This document shows, piece after piece, positions 45,957 through 54,691 of a stretch of DNA of 64,000 bases. The position numbers and the translations under genes were made by a program. The notes under the pieces were generated by a model. It was not told where the DNA came from. It did not search any database and was given only the letters and a program-made list of their open reading frames with translations. The stretch's first letter is position 1; the number at the start of each line of letters is the position of its first letter. The stretch comes from Halomonas rhizosphaerae (lineage in GTDB: Bacteria > Pseudomonadota > Gammaproteobacteria > Pseudomonadales > Halomonadaceae): the NCBI RefSeq assembly GCF_030010555.1, contig NZ_JASCQP010000046.1, forward strand, positions 1 through 64,000, written 5' to 3'.

Positions 45957-46190
45957 TCAGGCCTTCAGCAGTGCCTCGAGCTCCTCGGGGCTGGCGACCT
46001 TGCCTTCGAGTACCACCTCGCCGTCGATGCCCAGTGCCGGGGTGCGCATCACCCCCTTGTCGATGATGGCGTTCATGTCGGTGACCTTCTCGATCTCCAC
46101 CGCGAGGCCCAGGGCCTCGGCGGCCTGCTGGGCGTTGGCGGTCAGCTGCTCGCACTTCTTGCAGCCCTTGCCGTAGATGCTCAGTTTCAT
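45957..46190 (-). CDS. Thioredoxin-like small redox protein
   Basis: Protein of 77 residues in the thioredoxin_3 / MTH895 family. The redox pair is Cys10 and Cys13 in KGCKKC, followed by the cis-Pro segment MRTPAL. Such proteins are often encoded beside DUF318/ArsP-like permeases, as here (43 bases downstream of one), and may keep their cysteines reduced or pass metalloid. It is the last gene of the operon that starts at 47586. Confidence 0.8.
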   Translation of the reverse strand: MKLSIYGKGCKKCEQLTANAQQAAEALGLAVEIEKVTDMNAIIDKGVMRTPALGIDGEVVLEGKVASPEELEALLKA

Positions 46191-46233
46191 GGTGCTCTCC
46201 TGCGGGAGTCGTCGAGTTGGGGAATGCTGGGCG

Positions 46234-47586
46234 TCAAGGCCACAGCTGGCCGTAGAGATAGCCGGTCAGGGTCGCCATGACCACCACCAGCGTGCAGTAG
46301 ACCAGGGTCTTCTGGGTACCCATGATGGTACGGATGACCAGCATGTTGGGCAGCGACAGCGCGGGGCCGGCCAGCAGTAGCGCCAGCGCCGGGCCTTTGC
46401 CCATGCCGTTGCCGATCAGCCCCTGGACGATCGGCACCTCGGTGAGGGTCGAGAAGTACATGAAGCCGCCCAGCAGCGAGGCCAGGAAGGTGGACGGGAA
46501 ACCGTTGTCGCCCACCGCCATCACCACCCACTCGGAGGGGATCAGTCCCTCCTCGCCGGGACGCCCCAGCAGCAGGCCGGCCACGAACACACCGACCAGC
46601 AGCAGCGGCATGATCTGCTTGGTGAAGTCCCAGCTCTGCTCGGCCCACTCGCGGTCGTCGTCGCGCAGGGTGGCGATCAGCATGATGCCGATGATGCCCA
46701 CCGCGAAGGCCAGCTCCGGTACGTTGGGCACCAGCAGGGCGGCCAGCACCACGGCGCCGACCAGCACCGCCACCTGGCGCAGCGGCCAGCCCCAGCGGCG
46801 CATCAGCAGCAGGGCGAAGAGCCCGCCAAGCACCGCGGTGATCTGCCACTTCCAGGCGTGGATAGCCATCCAGGTAGGGCTGTCGGCCGCGGCCCAGTTG
46901 GCGAATACCAGGATGCCTATCATCAGGCCGAAGAAGGCCACTACCTGGCCCAGCGGGCGACCGTCGTCGTCGGCGTCGAAGCCGCGAGCATTTTGCTGGC
47001 TGCGCGCCAGCTCCTCGCGGCGATAGATCAGGTGCATGATCACGCCGATCACCACCGCGAAGACGATGGCGCCGATGGCCCTCGCCAGGCCCAGTTCCAG
47101 GCCCAGTACCTTGGCGGTGACCACCACCGCCATGACGTTGATCGCCGGCCCCGAGTAGAGGAAGGCCACCGCCGGTCCCAGGCCCGCGCCGCGCCGGTAG
47201 ATGCCACCGAACAGCGGCAGCACGGTGCAGGAGCAGACCGCCAGCAGCATCCCCGACACCGAGGCCATGCCGAAGGCCACCGGCTTGGGCGCCGCCGGGC
47301 CCAGGTAGCGCATCACCGCGCCCTGGCTCAGGTAGGCGGCCATGGCGCCGGCGATCAGGAAGGCCGGCAGCAGGCAGAGGATCACATGCTCCTGGGCGTA
47401 CCAGTGGGTCAGCCGGATGCCCTCCAGCACGGCGTTGTCGAAGCGCGCCGTGCCGGCCGGCAGGAAGTAGATCAGCAGGAAGATGCCCACTACGGCACCG
47501 AGCCAGCGAATCTGGTCGGGGTGCTCCCTGGCAAGGTCGATCAGGCGTCCGGAGAAGGAGGAGGAAGCGGGGTTGGATTCCGACAT
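46234..47586 (-). CDS. ArsP/DUF318-family permease
   Basis: Membrane protein of 450 residues with about ten helices in two similar halves. A Cys pair lies in AVCSCTVLPLF after the first repeat, a feature of this permease family. Members export trivalent organoarsenicals (ArsP) or, in other branches, copper and zinc. An ArsR-type operator lies 42 bases before its start, and a thioredoxin-like partner follows, so a metalloid role is likely. The exact substrate is open. Confidence 0.75.
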   Translation of the reverse strand: MSESNPASSSFSGRLIDLAREHPDQIRWLGAVVGIFLLIYFLPAGTARFDNAVLEGIRLTHWYAQEHVILCLLPAFLIAGAMAAYLSQGAVMRYLGPAAPKPVAFGMASVSGMLLAVCSCTVLPLFGGIYRRGAGLGPAVAFLYSGPAINVMAVVVTAKVLGLELGLARAIGAIVFAVVIGVIMHLIYRREELARSQQNARGFDADDDGRPLGQVVAFFGLMIGILVFANWAAADSPTWMAIHAWKWQITAVLGGLFALLLMRRWGWPLRQVAVLVGAVVLAALLVPNVPELAFAVGIIGIMLIATLRDDDREWAEQSWDFTKQIMPLLLVGVFVAGLLLGRPGEEGLIPSEWVVMAVGDNGFPSTFLASLLGGFMYFSTLTEVPIVQGLIGNGMGKGPALALLLAGPALSLPNMLVIRTIMGTQKTLVYCTLVVVMATLTGYLYGQLWP

Positions 47587-47627
47587 GGAAAGCCTCGCGA
47601 CAAGCAGGAGGAGATTTGTCGATCAGA

Positions 47628-47647
47628 ATATATGCTTATCCATATGT
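47628..47647 (-). promoter_or_regulatory. ArsR-type operator before the permease operon
   Basis: ATATATG-CTTATC-CATATGT: same half-site sequence and same six-base spacing as the arsC operator, one mismatch in the second arm. Confidence 0.7.
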
Positions 47648-47731
47648 TATCTACCTCAATGCGCCGAGAGCTTGAGAGGCATCAAGTTCCCGGCGGCTGG
47701 AGGACGTTGCAGGAGGTTGGGCGGGGTGGAG

Positions 47732-48916
47732 TCAGAGGGTTTCCAGCGCCAGGGCGATGCCCTGGCCGCCGCCGATGCACAGGGTGACGATGCCACGGCG
47801 CTCGCCGTTGCGCTGCATGGCATGCAGCAGGCGGGTGGTCAGCACCGCCCCGCTGGCGCCGATGGGGTGGCCGTGGGCGATGGCGCCGCCCTCCACGTTG
47901 ACGATCTCTTCCGGCAGCCCGAGTTCGCGCTGGCAGGCCAGGGCGATGGCGGCGAAGGCCTCGTTGATCTCCACCCGATCCAGGTCGCCCACCGACCAGC
48001 CGGCGCGCTCGAGCGCCTGCCTGACCGCCGGCACCGGGCCGATGCCGAAGTAGTCGGGGTCCACGGCACCGACGCCGAAGGCCACCAGCCTTGCCATGGG
48101 CGCGAGGCCCTGCCTTTCGGCCCAGTCGCGCTCGGCGACGATCATCGCCGAGGCACCGCTGTTGAGCCCCGGCGCATTACCCGCGGTGATGGTGCCCTCC
48201 TTGCGGAAGGCGGGCTTGAGCTTCGCGAGGGACTCCGGGGTGGTGTCGCCGCGGTTGTGCTCGTCGCGGGCGAAGGTCGTGGTGCCCTTGCGGCTGGTGA
48301 GCTCCACGCCGGCGATCTCGGCGTCGAAGTGGCCGGCCTCCTGGGCCTTGGAGAAGTTCAGCTGGGAGCGCAGCGCCCAGGCGTCCTGATCGTCCCTGGA
48401 GACGTTGTAGCGTGCGACCAGGTCCTCGGTGTGCCAGCCCGCATGCTTGTTGCTGAAGGCGTCGTTGAGACCATCGAGCAGCATGCTGTCGAACATGGTC
48501 ACATCGCCCATGCGGGCGCCCCAGCGGCCCTGGGGGAGCACATAGGGGGCGCGGTCCATGTTCTCCATGCCGCCGGCGATGGCGCAGTCGGCCATGCCGC
48601 TCCAGATCTCCAGAGCGGTGCTGGCCACGGCTTGGGCGCCCGAACCGCACACCCGGTTGATGGTGAGCGCCGGAACCTCCACCGGCAGCCCGCCGCCGAT
48701 GCCGGCCTGACGGGCGGAGTTCATGCGGCAGCCTGCCTGGATGACGTGACCCATCACCAGCGACTGCACCTTGTCGGCGGCGAGGCCGGATCGAGACAGG
48801 GTTTCCTGAATGACCCGCGCGCCCAGGTCGGTTGCAGGGGTGTCCTTGAGGCTGCCGCCATAGGTGCCGATGGCGGTACGAACGGGATGGCAGATGACAA
48901 CGTCGCGGGTTGACAT
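47732..48916 (-). CDS. Acetyl-CoA acetyltransferase (thiolase)
   Basis: Thiolase of 394 residues. The nucleophile is Cys90 in RVCGSGAQ, the His lies in AHGHPIGASG and the second Cys in CIGGGQG. It condenses or cleaves acetoacetyl-CoA or a longer 3-oxoacyl-CoA. The frame stays open far upstream, but MSTRDVVICHPVRTAIG at 48916 is the family start. It stands between two arsenic transcription units with no obvious metabolic partner. It is the second of three thiolase genes in the window. Confidence 0.85.
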   Translation of the reverse strand: MSTRDVVICHPVRTAIGTYGGSLKDTPATDLGARVIQETLSRSGLAADKVQSLVMGHVIQAGCRMNSARQAGIGGGLPVEVPALTINRVCGSGAQAVASTALEIWSGMADCAIAGGMENMDRAPYVLPQGRWGARMGDVTMFDSMLLDGLNDAFSNKHAGWHTEDLVARYNVSRDDQDAWALRSQLNFSKAQEAGHFDAEIAGVELTSRKGTTTFARDEHNRGDTTPESLAKLKPAFRKEGTITAGNAPGLNSGASAMIVAERDWAERQGLAPMARLVAFGVGAVDPDYFGIGPVPAVRQALERAGWSVGDLDRVEINEAFAAIALACQRELGLPEEIVNVEGGAIAHGHPIGASGAVLTTRLLHAMQRNGERRGIVTLCIGGGQGIALALETL

Positions 48917-49044
48917 GAGTGTTCTCCTCTTGTCGTGCGGACAGGTGGCGGAATTGGCCACCCTTCGGGTCATGTCACCTATAGCACGGAGTTGGCGATG
49001 CGTCCCTGATAGGCATCGAACATGGGTGTTCGCCGCTGTAAAGC

Positions 49045-49254
49045 CTATGCCTCGGGAACCAACAGCGCGGGGCAGTGGGCAGCGCAGGCGATGGCCTCGA
49101 CATCGGTTCTCGACTCCCTGGCCAACCAGCGCCGGGTCGATATGAGGTGAAGCCCGGACTCCAGCGCTCTCGCCTGGTGAGGTCCCGCAAGCGAGCGATA
49201 GAAGAGGGGGAAGCTGGCCTGGAGGCCGACATGCGAGGTCTCGTATCGGGAGGA
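49045..49254 (-). pseudogene. Start-less open stretch after the MFS gene, possibly a degraded domain
   Basis: Directly after the MFS stop, and in the same frame, 69 codons remain open to a TAG at 49045. There is no ATG and no ribosome site. The end reads TDVEAIACAAHCPALLVPE, which resembles the last strand of universal stress proteins. It may be the tail of a lost gene or of a former fusion. The rest of the 338-base gap 48917-49254 holds only the ribosome site of the thiolase gene. Confidence 0.25.
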
Positions 49255-50568
49255 TCAGGAAGAGGGGGGACGAATGGCGCCCGTCTTCCGTAGTCGCGGA
49301 GATTGCGGAGCTTCGTGCGTGTCGGGCGGTGCGGTGGATACGCCGCGCATTGCCCAGAGGCCCAGCAGCGGCCCGGGCAGCAGCCACCACACCACCCAGG
49401 TGGCCTGGAGTGACCATAGTGCGGTGGTGAGCGAAATGGCCGGGATGGTGAGCGCGAAGCCCACGGCGTTCATGACCGCCAGGGTCGAGCCCACGCGTTC
49501 CCGGGGAGCGCTGGCCGCGGCCAGCGCCGAGAACTGAGGCGAGTCGGCGATGACGGTCATCCCCCAGAGGGCCAGCAGTCCCAGCAGCACAGCAGGCGGC
49601 AGCCAGGTCGCCAGCGGGTAGGCCAGGCAGATCAGGCCAGAGGCGGTCAGGGCTCGACGTGCGACCCAGAGGCTGCCCAGTCGGCGGCTCAACCTGCCGC
49701 CGCCCACGCAGCCCGCCAGCCCCAGCGCGATGACGAAGAATGACAGCCAGGGAATCCAGGCTTCGGGGGCGTCGAGTCGAGCCACTTCGCGAGCCACCAG
49801 GAAGGGGGTGAGCGTCCAGAAGGCATAGAGTTCCCAGCAGTGGCCGAAGTAGCCACCGGCCACGGCACGGAAGCGGGGCTCACGCAAGGCGGCCAGCCCG
49901 TCGAGCAGCCGTGCCTTGCCGCTCGACGGTGGCAGGTGCGGGCCATCGCCCAGGACGACGATGATCAGCCCGCCGACTAGGGCAAGGACGGAGGCGCCCA
50001 GCAGCGACCACTCCCAGGGCAGGCCCAGGGTAGTGCCGCGAAGGAGGTGGGGCAGGGCGGTGCCCAGGGTGAGCATGCCCACCAGCCAGGCCAGTGCCGC
50101 ACCGGTATGCCGGGGTGTCCAGCCGATCACCAGCTTCATGCCCAGCGGATAGATGCCGGCGAGACAGAGCCCGGTGGCGAAGCGCAGCAGCAGGTCGAGG
50201 GGAGGATGAGCCGCTGCCAGCACGAAGATGGCATTGGCCAGGGCGCCGGCGAGGCAGGAGACAGCGAAGATTCGGCTGGCGCGGAAGCGGTCGGCCAGGC
50301 CGGTGGTGGCGATGAACAGGGTGCCGGCGATGAAGCCTGCCTGCACGGTCAGGGTCAGACGGCCCAGGTCGGCCTCGGAGAGGCCCAGGTTGCGCGACAG
50401 TGACAGCCCTACGCCGTTGACGGAGAACCACAGCGACGTGCCGCACAGCTGGGCAAGGACGATGACGACCAGGGGATGGCGCTGCAGGAGACGAGTCATT
50501 CCGCTAGGGTTGCTGTCTTCGCGCTCCCTGGCAAGGTGGGGTGTATAAACGGAAGCTGGTTCCGTCAT
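49255..50568 (-). CDS. MFS transporter in the arsenic cluster
   Basis: Major-facilitator protein of 437 residues (414 if it starts at the in-frame ATG at 50499), with about twelve helices and a DRFRASR loop after the second. The ATG at 50568 overlaps the upstream ACR3-like gene (ATGA) and is taken here, though MTRLLQRHPLVV at 50499 looks more like a carrier N-terminus. No substrate is known. Position as the last gene of the acr3 operon suggests metalloid or phosphate-related export. Confidence 0.7.
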   Translation of the reverse strand: MTEPASVYTPHLAREREDSNPSGMTRLLQRHPLVVIVLAQLCGTSLWFSVNGVGLSLSRNLGLSEADLGRLTLTVQAGFIAGTLFIATTGLADRFRASRIFAVSCLAGALANAIFVLAAAHPPLDLLLRFATGLCLAGIYPLGMKLVIGWTPRHTGAALAWLVGMLTLGTALPHLLRGTTLGLPWEWSLLGASVLALVGGLIIVVLGDGPHLPPSSGKARLLDGLAALREPRFRAVAGGYFGHCWELYAFWTLTPFLVAREVARLDAPEAWIPWLSFFVIALGLAGCVGGGRLSRRLGSLWVARRALTASGLICLAYPLATWLPPAVLLGLLALWGMTVIADSPQFSALAAASAPRERVGSTLAVMNAVGFALTIPAISLTTALWSLQATWVVWWLLPGPLLGLWAMRGVSTAPPDTHEAPQSPRLRKTGAIRPPSS

Positions 50569-51530
50569 GCACCAGGGGGCTCCGGCATCAGCTTGCTCGG
50601 CACCCAGGCCAGGTAGGCCACCATGCCGAACAGCTCGACCAGCGACTGGAAGACGATGACCACCACCGCGGCCTGCAGGGCATCCGGCAGCGTCAGGGCC
50701 AGCGGCAGCATAACGAAGGAGTTGCGGGTGCCGAAGCTGAAGGCCAGGGTGCGGGCCTGGAAGACCTCGACCCGAAACAGCTGGCCGAGGAGCTTGCCCA
50801 GGCAGGCCGCGAAGAGCAGGTAGGCAGCGAACACCGCCAGGACCTGAAGCAGGACGTCCGAGAGCTCGATCACGGAGGATATCTGCGAGGCCGCAATCAC
50901 CAGCACCACCAGGGCCAGAAGCGGCACCGGCAGGACGCCAAGGCCATGGATCAGTCGCCTCGCCTGCCGGTGCCGTGCGGCCAGGCGCTCGGTGACCCAT
51001 GCCATCAGCAGGGGGGCGAGGATGAGGCCGGCGAAGGCGCTGATCAAGTGGGAGCCGACGGCAAGCTGCAGCCAGGCGTCCCCGAGGAACAGCCACAGGT
51101 AGAGCGGCAGGGCAAGCAGCTGGCCCAGGAGCAGCAGGGGCGCGGCAGTGATGGCCCGGGCGGCATCTCCCTTGCCGAGGTGGGTAAAACTGATGAACCA
51201 GTCGGTACAGGGCACCAGCAGCACCAGCAATATCCCGGCCTGGATGGCCGGCGTCAGCGGCAGTCCCGATACCACCCCGCCTACTGCCAGCGGGATCACC
51301 AGGAAGTTCCCGATCAGCAGGGCGGAGAGGAAACGCCAGTCCCGAAAGCCGTCGGCGATGCGGACCAGCGGAATCTGGGCGAAGGTGGCATACAGCAGCC
51401 CTCCCAGCAGCGGCCAGAGGCTACCCTCGAGCAGGCTGGCAAGGTCGGGGGTGGCGAGGCCGAGCCCCAGTCCCGCCACGATGCACAGCAGGTAGATCCA
51501 GGACTGGTAACGTTCCATCTCCTCGCGCAT
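50565..51530 (-). CDS. ACR3-like arsenite carrier (bile acid:Na+ symporter superfamily)
   Basis: Membrane protein of 321 residues with about ten helices. The segment VPCTDWFISFTHLGKGD corresponds to the APCTAMVFVWSY segment of ACR3, including the essential Cys. It differs enough from the other ACR3 in this cluster to be a separate subfamily, annotated in many genomes as arsenic resistance protein. The ATG at 51530 follows GGGAGA; 36 earlier open codons overlap the CC/Se gene and were rejected. Confidence 0.75.
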   Translation of the reverse strand: MREEMERYQSWIYLLCIVAGLGLGLATPDLASLLEGSLWPLLGGLLYATFAQIPLVRIADGFRDWRFLSALLIGNFLVIPLAVGGVVSGLPLTPAIQAGILLVLLVPCTDWFISFTHLGKGDAARAITAAPLLLLGQLLALPLYLWLFLGDAWLQLAVGSHLISAFAGLILAPLLMAWVTERLAARHRQARRLIHGLGVLPVPLLALVVLVIAASQISSVIELSDVLLQVLAVFAAYLLFAACLGKLLGQLFRVEVFQARTLAFSFGTRNSFVMLPLALTLPDALQAAVVVIVFQSLVELFGMVAYLAWVPSKLMPEPPGA

Positions 51531-51624
51531 GGCAGGTCTCCCTCTCGAGCATTGATCGTCATGGGCGTTGTCTCGGCTCAGGAGAGGCGACTCGTGCGGA
51601 ACCCCACACTGCCTGATCTTGCCC

Positions 51625-51918
51625 TTACTTCCTGGCACGGGTAGGGGAGGTACCCTCCACGAAGAGATGCCTGAGGCCGAGGAAGCCGTCGACGTCGACC
51701 CTCAGCTCCTGGTCGACCAGGCTCGGGTCGATATGCAGCGTCACGTCTTCGAATTCGAGGCGTGTATAGCGCTCGGGTTCATCCGGTGCCCTCGCTTCGG
51801 CCACCGTGACATCGGCTCCCCCGCCGCAGCAGCCGTGGCGGGGCGAGAGCCGCAGCGTAACGACGCCTCCCTTCCTGCGCAGCCACTCACGGGCCCGGGG
51901 CGTGACGTCGATGGCCAT
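51625..51918 (-). CDS. CC/Se-motif family protein
   Basis: Protein of 97 residues with adjacent cysteines 30-31 in RHGCCGGGAD. This matches the family named for a CC motif that in some members is Cys-selenocysteine. Both positions are Cys codons here, so no selenocysteine is involved. The family recurs in arsenic gene clusters, but its activity is not established; the vicinal Cys pair could bind arsenite or carry a redox step. It lies three bases downstream of acr3 and is clearly co-transcribed. Confidence 0.75.
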   Translation of the reverse strand: MAIDVTPRAREWLRRKGGVVTLRLSPRHGCCGGGADVTVAEARAPDEPERYTRLEFEDVTLHIDPSLVDQELRVDVDGFLGLRHLFVEGTSPTRARK

Positions 51919-51921
51919 GAC

Positions 51922-53010
51922 TCAGCCCCTGGCCTCGGGGCCGGCCGCCGGGAAGTGATCACGGGTGTTGTTGGCGATGCGCACCAGCGCCAGCATCAGC
52001 GGCACCTCCACCAGTACGCCCACCACCGTGGCCAGCGCCGCGCCGGACTGCAGGCCGAACAGGGCGATGGCGGCGGCCACGGCGAGCTCGAAGAAGTTGC
52101 TGGCGCCGATCATCGCCCCCGGGGCGGCGACGTTGTGGGGCACCTTCCACGCCTTGGCCCAGCCGTAGGCGATGAAGAAGATCAGGAAGGTCTGGAGAAT
52201 CAGCGGGATGGCGATCAGTACGATATGCAGCGGCGCCTCCAGGATCACCTCGCCCTGGAAGGCGAACAGCAGCACCAGGGTGATGATCAGGCCGATGGGC
52301 GTGATCGGTCCCACCTTTTTCATGAAGACGTTGTCGTACCACTCGCTGCCGCGGCGGGCGATCAGGGTTCGCCGGGTCAGGTAGCCCGCGGTGAGCGGGA
52401 TGACGATGTAGAGCACCACCGACAGCGCGACGGTATCCCAGGGTATCGGGATGTTGGAGACGCCGAGCAGGAAGACCACGATGGGCGCGAAGGCGAACAG
52501 CATGATCAGGTCGTTGAGCGCCACCTGCACCAGGGTGTAGGCGGCATCGCCGCGGGTCAGGTAGCTCCACACGAAGACCATGGCGGTGCAGGGTGCGGCG
52601 CCGAGCAGGATGGCACCGGCAAGGTACTGGCTGGCCAGGGGCTCGGGGATCAGGGGCTGGAACACCACCATCAGGAAGAACCAGGCGATGGCGAACATGG
52701 TGAAAGGCTTGATCAGCCAGTTCACCGTGGTGGTGATGATCAGCCCCTTGGGTTGGCGCCGCACACCGAGCACGGCGGAAAAGTCGATCTGCGCCATCAT
52801 GGGAAATATCATCGCCCAGATCAGGATCGCCACCGGGATCGACACCTGGGCGTATTCGAAGCGCGACAGCGTCTCGGGCACCGCCGGGGCGAACTGGCCG
52901 AGCAGCACCCCGGCGACCATGGCCAGCGCCACCCACAGCGAGAGAAAGCGTTCGAAAAGCCCCATGCCCTCGGCGTGGTCGGGCGACGTAGCGTCCTGGT
53001 GTGCGGTCAT
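51922..53010 (-). CDS. acr3: Arsenite efflux transporter Acr3
   Basis: Arsenite exporter of 362 residues with ten helices. The essential Cys is Cys141 in GAAPCTAMVFVWSYL, and the later helix contains FELAVAAAIALFG. It expels As(III) from the cytosol using the proton gradient. The ATG at 53010 gives a polar 15-residue leader; Met16 is an alternative. It is the first gene after an ArsR-type operator and is followed by the CC/Se protein, a second ACR3-like carrier and an MFS carrier. Confidence 0.9.
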   Translation of the reverse strand: MTAHQDATSPDHAEGMGLFERFLSLWVALAMVAGVLLGQFAPAVPETLSRFEYAQVSIPVAILIWAMIFPMMAQIDFSAVLGVRRQPKGLIITTTVNWLIKPFTMFAIAWFFLMVVFQPLIPEPLASQYLAGAILLGAAPCTAMVFVWSYLTRGDAAYTLVQVALNDLIMLFAFAPIVVFLLGVSNIPIPWDTVALSVVLYIVIPLTAGYLTRRTLIARRGSEWYDNVFMKKVGPITPIGLIITLVLLFAFQGEVILEAPLHIVLIAIPLILQTFLIFFIAYGWAKAWKVPHNVAAPGAMIGASNFFELAVAAAIALFGLQSGAALATVVGVLVEVPLMLALVRIANNTRDHFPAAGPEARG

Positions 53011-53034
53011 GAACCTCGTCCCTTTGGCCGGAAA

Positions 53035-53054
53035 ATATATGGAATTGCGTATAT
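53035..53054 (-). promoter_or_regulatory. ArsR-type operator before acr3
   Basis: Read on the plus strand ATATATG-GAATTG-CGTATAT, the same half-sites and spacing as those before arsC and the permease, with one mismatch. It lies 25 bases from the acr3 start. Confidence 0.75.
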
Positions 53055-53096
53055 TTTAAGGGTAACGACGGGGTCTGGCCACTGCGCGGCGGCCGT

Positions 53097-53756
53097 TTAT
53101 TCCCGGCCGGGCGCATTGCGCTGGGTGGGCGCACGCTGGAAGGCCGGCGATACCCGGGTCGGGTCCTGGACGTCGCGATGGCGTGCGGCGGCCTCGGCCC
53201 ACCAGCCGAGCTGGCCCAGGGTGCGCCCGAAGTAGCCGGCCCAGCGGTCCGGGTCCTCGTGGAAGCGGCCGTCCTCGTCGAGGGCCTCCTGGGCCTTCGG
53301 TACGTGGACCATTGCCGAGACCGGCAGGCAGCCCAGTTCCGAAAGGAAGGTACGCAGGTTGACCGCCGCGCGGCCGCCACCCCACTGGCCGGCCGAGTAG
53401 GTGACGATGGCACTGGGCTTGAAGGCGTAGAGCGAGCTGCCGAAGTGGTTGAGGAGGTGGGCAAGTGCCGGGCTCATGGCGTGGTTGTACTCCGGGCTGA
53501 CCATCACGTAGCCGTCGGCGGCCGCGACCTTCTCGGCAAGGGCGTCCAATGGCTCAGGAACCTGGGATTTCGTGTAGGCGAAGTGCGGCTTGAAGACGGC
53601 GCCCAGTTCGATGTCCAGCGGGTCGATCAGCTCGACCGTGGCGCCGTCGGCCTCGAGCAGCCGCACACAGGCGCGCGCCACCCGCAGGCCGAGACGGGCG
53701 GGTGCGGGCGGGGTACTGTCGCGGGCGGTGCCCAGGAACACCAGGAAATGGGACAT
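53097..53756 (-). CDS. NADPH-dependent FMN reductase
   Basis: Flavodoxin-fold oxidoreductase of 219 residues. It has the phosphate loop LGTARDSTPP at about residue 8, SPEYNHAMSPALAHLLNH for flavin contact, and YSAGQWGGGRAAVNLR. Related proteins in ars clusters include ArsH, which oxidises trivalent organoarsenicals, but this one lacks the long ArsH extensions. It has a strong GAGGAGG ribosome site. It is upstream of the acr3 operator, so it is not under that operator. Confidence 0.75.
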   Translation of the reverse strand: MSHFLVFLGTARDSTPPAPARLGLRVARACVRLLEADGATVELIDPLDIELGAVFKPHFAYTKSQVPEPLDALAEKVAAADGYVMVSPEYNHAMSPALAHLLNHFGSSLYAFKPSAIVTYSAGQWGGGRAAVNLRTFLSELGCLPVSAMVHVPKAQEALDEDGRFHEDPDRWAGYFGRTLGQLGWWAEAAARHRDVQDPTRVSPAFQRAPTQRNAPGRE

Positions 53757-53857
53757 GGTTTGACCTCCTCAGGCGTGATCGGATGATGCCGCCACGCTAT
53801 AGCAGTCACCTCAGGAGAGCGAGCCTGCTGGCATCCCTGCCATGGAGGTCTCGCGGG

Positions 53858-54691
53858 TCAGATCAGCGCGCGTCGCACCCGCGCCGAGAGCACTTCGCTG
53901 ACCACTACCGTGCCCAGGATCAGGATCAGGATGGTGGCCACCTGGGACCAGGCCAGGGTGTCGATGGAGGACTGCAGCTTCATGCCGATGCCGCCTGCGC
54001 CGACCAGCCCCAGGATGGTGCTCTCGCGGATATTGATGTCCCAGCGGAACATCGAGATGCCCCAGAAGGCGGGCAGCACCTGCGGCACGACGGCGTAGTG
54101 GATCACCTGGGCCCGGCCGGCGCCGGTGGCGGTCACCGCCTCGACCTGACCCGCCTCGGTCTCCTCGATGGCTTCATACAACAGCTTGCCGACGAAGCCG
54201 ATGGAACGCAGGGCGATGGCGACGATGCCGGCCAACAGCCCCGGGCCGATGATCGCCACCAGCAGCAGGGCCCAGATCAGCGAGTTGATCGAGCGCGAGG
54301 TCACGATGACGAACAGCGCCACGGGGCGAACCAGCAGCGCTGATGGCGTGGTGTTCCGCGCCGCCAGGAAGGCCACCGGCACCGCCAGGATGACGCCGCC
54401 CAGAGTCCCCAGGGTGGCGATGTTGAGGGTGTCCCACAGCGGCATCAGCAGCTCGGGGAGGTAGGCCAGCTTTGGCGGAAACATGCGGCTGCCGATGTCC
54501 ACGGCCTGGTCGGGTGCATCGGCGACGAAGATCCACAGCGTGCCTTCGTTCATCACCTGCCAGCACCACACGAAAAGTGCCACCAGGGCCAGCCAGCCGG
54601 CCCACAGTGCCAGGCGCGCACGCGGTGTGCGAAAGGTCCAGATCTGTGAATAGTGGGTCGGCTCGCCGGAGCGTGTGTCGAGAGCACTCAT
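53858..54691 (-). CDS. phnE: Phosphonate-type ABC permease PhnE (second)
   Basis: Permease of 277 residues with about six helices. The conserved ATPase-docking loop reads EAVTATGAGRAQVIHYAVVPQV, and GLVGAGGIGM follows, as in PhnE. With the other PhnE it forms the channel of a PhnCDE importer for phosphonates, phosphite or phosphate. Its ATG overlaps the stop of the preceding phnE (ATGA). Confidence 0.9.
   Translation of the reverse strand: MSALDTRSGEPTHYSQIWTFRTPRARLALWAGWLALVALFVWCWQVMNEGTLWIFVADAPDQAVDIGSRMFPPKLAYLPELLMPLWDTLNIATLGTLGGVILAVPVAFLAARNTTPSALLVRPVALFVIVTSRSINSLIWALLLVAIIGPGLLAGIVAIALRSIGFVGKLLYEAIEETEAGQVEAVTATGAGRAQVIHYAVVPQVLPAFWGISMFRWDINIRESTILGLVGAGGIGMKLQSSIDTLAWSQVATILILILGTVVVSEVLSARVRRALI

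Noticed and set aside
51625..51918. Selenoprotein with in-frame TGA
   Set aside because: Both motif positions are ordinary Cys codons and the frame has no internal TGA.
41196..53756. Arsenic region as a mobile island
   Set aside because: No integrase, transposase, tRNA end or flanking repeats were seen, and base composition matches the surroundings.
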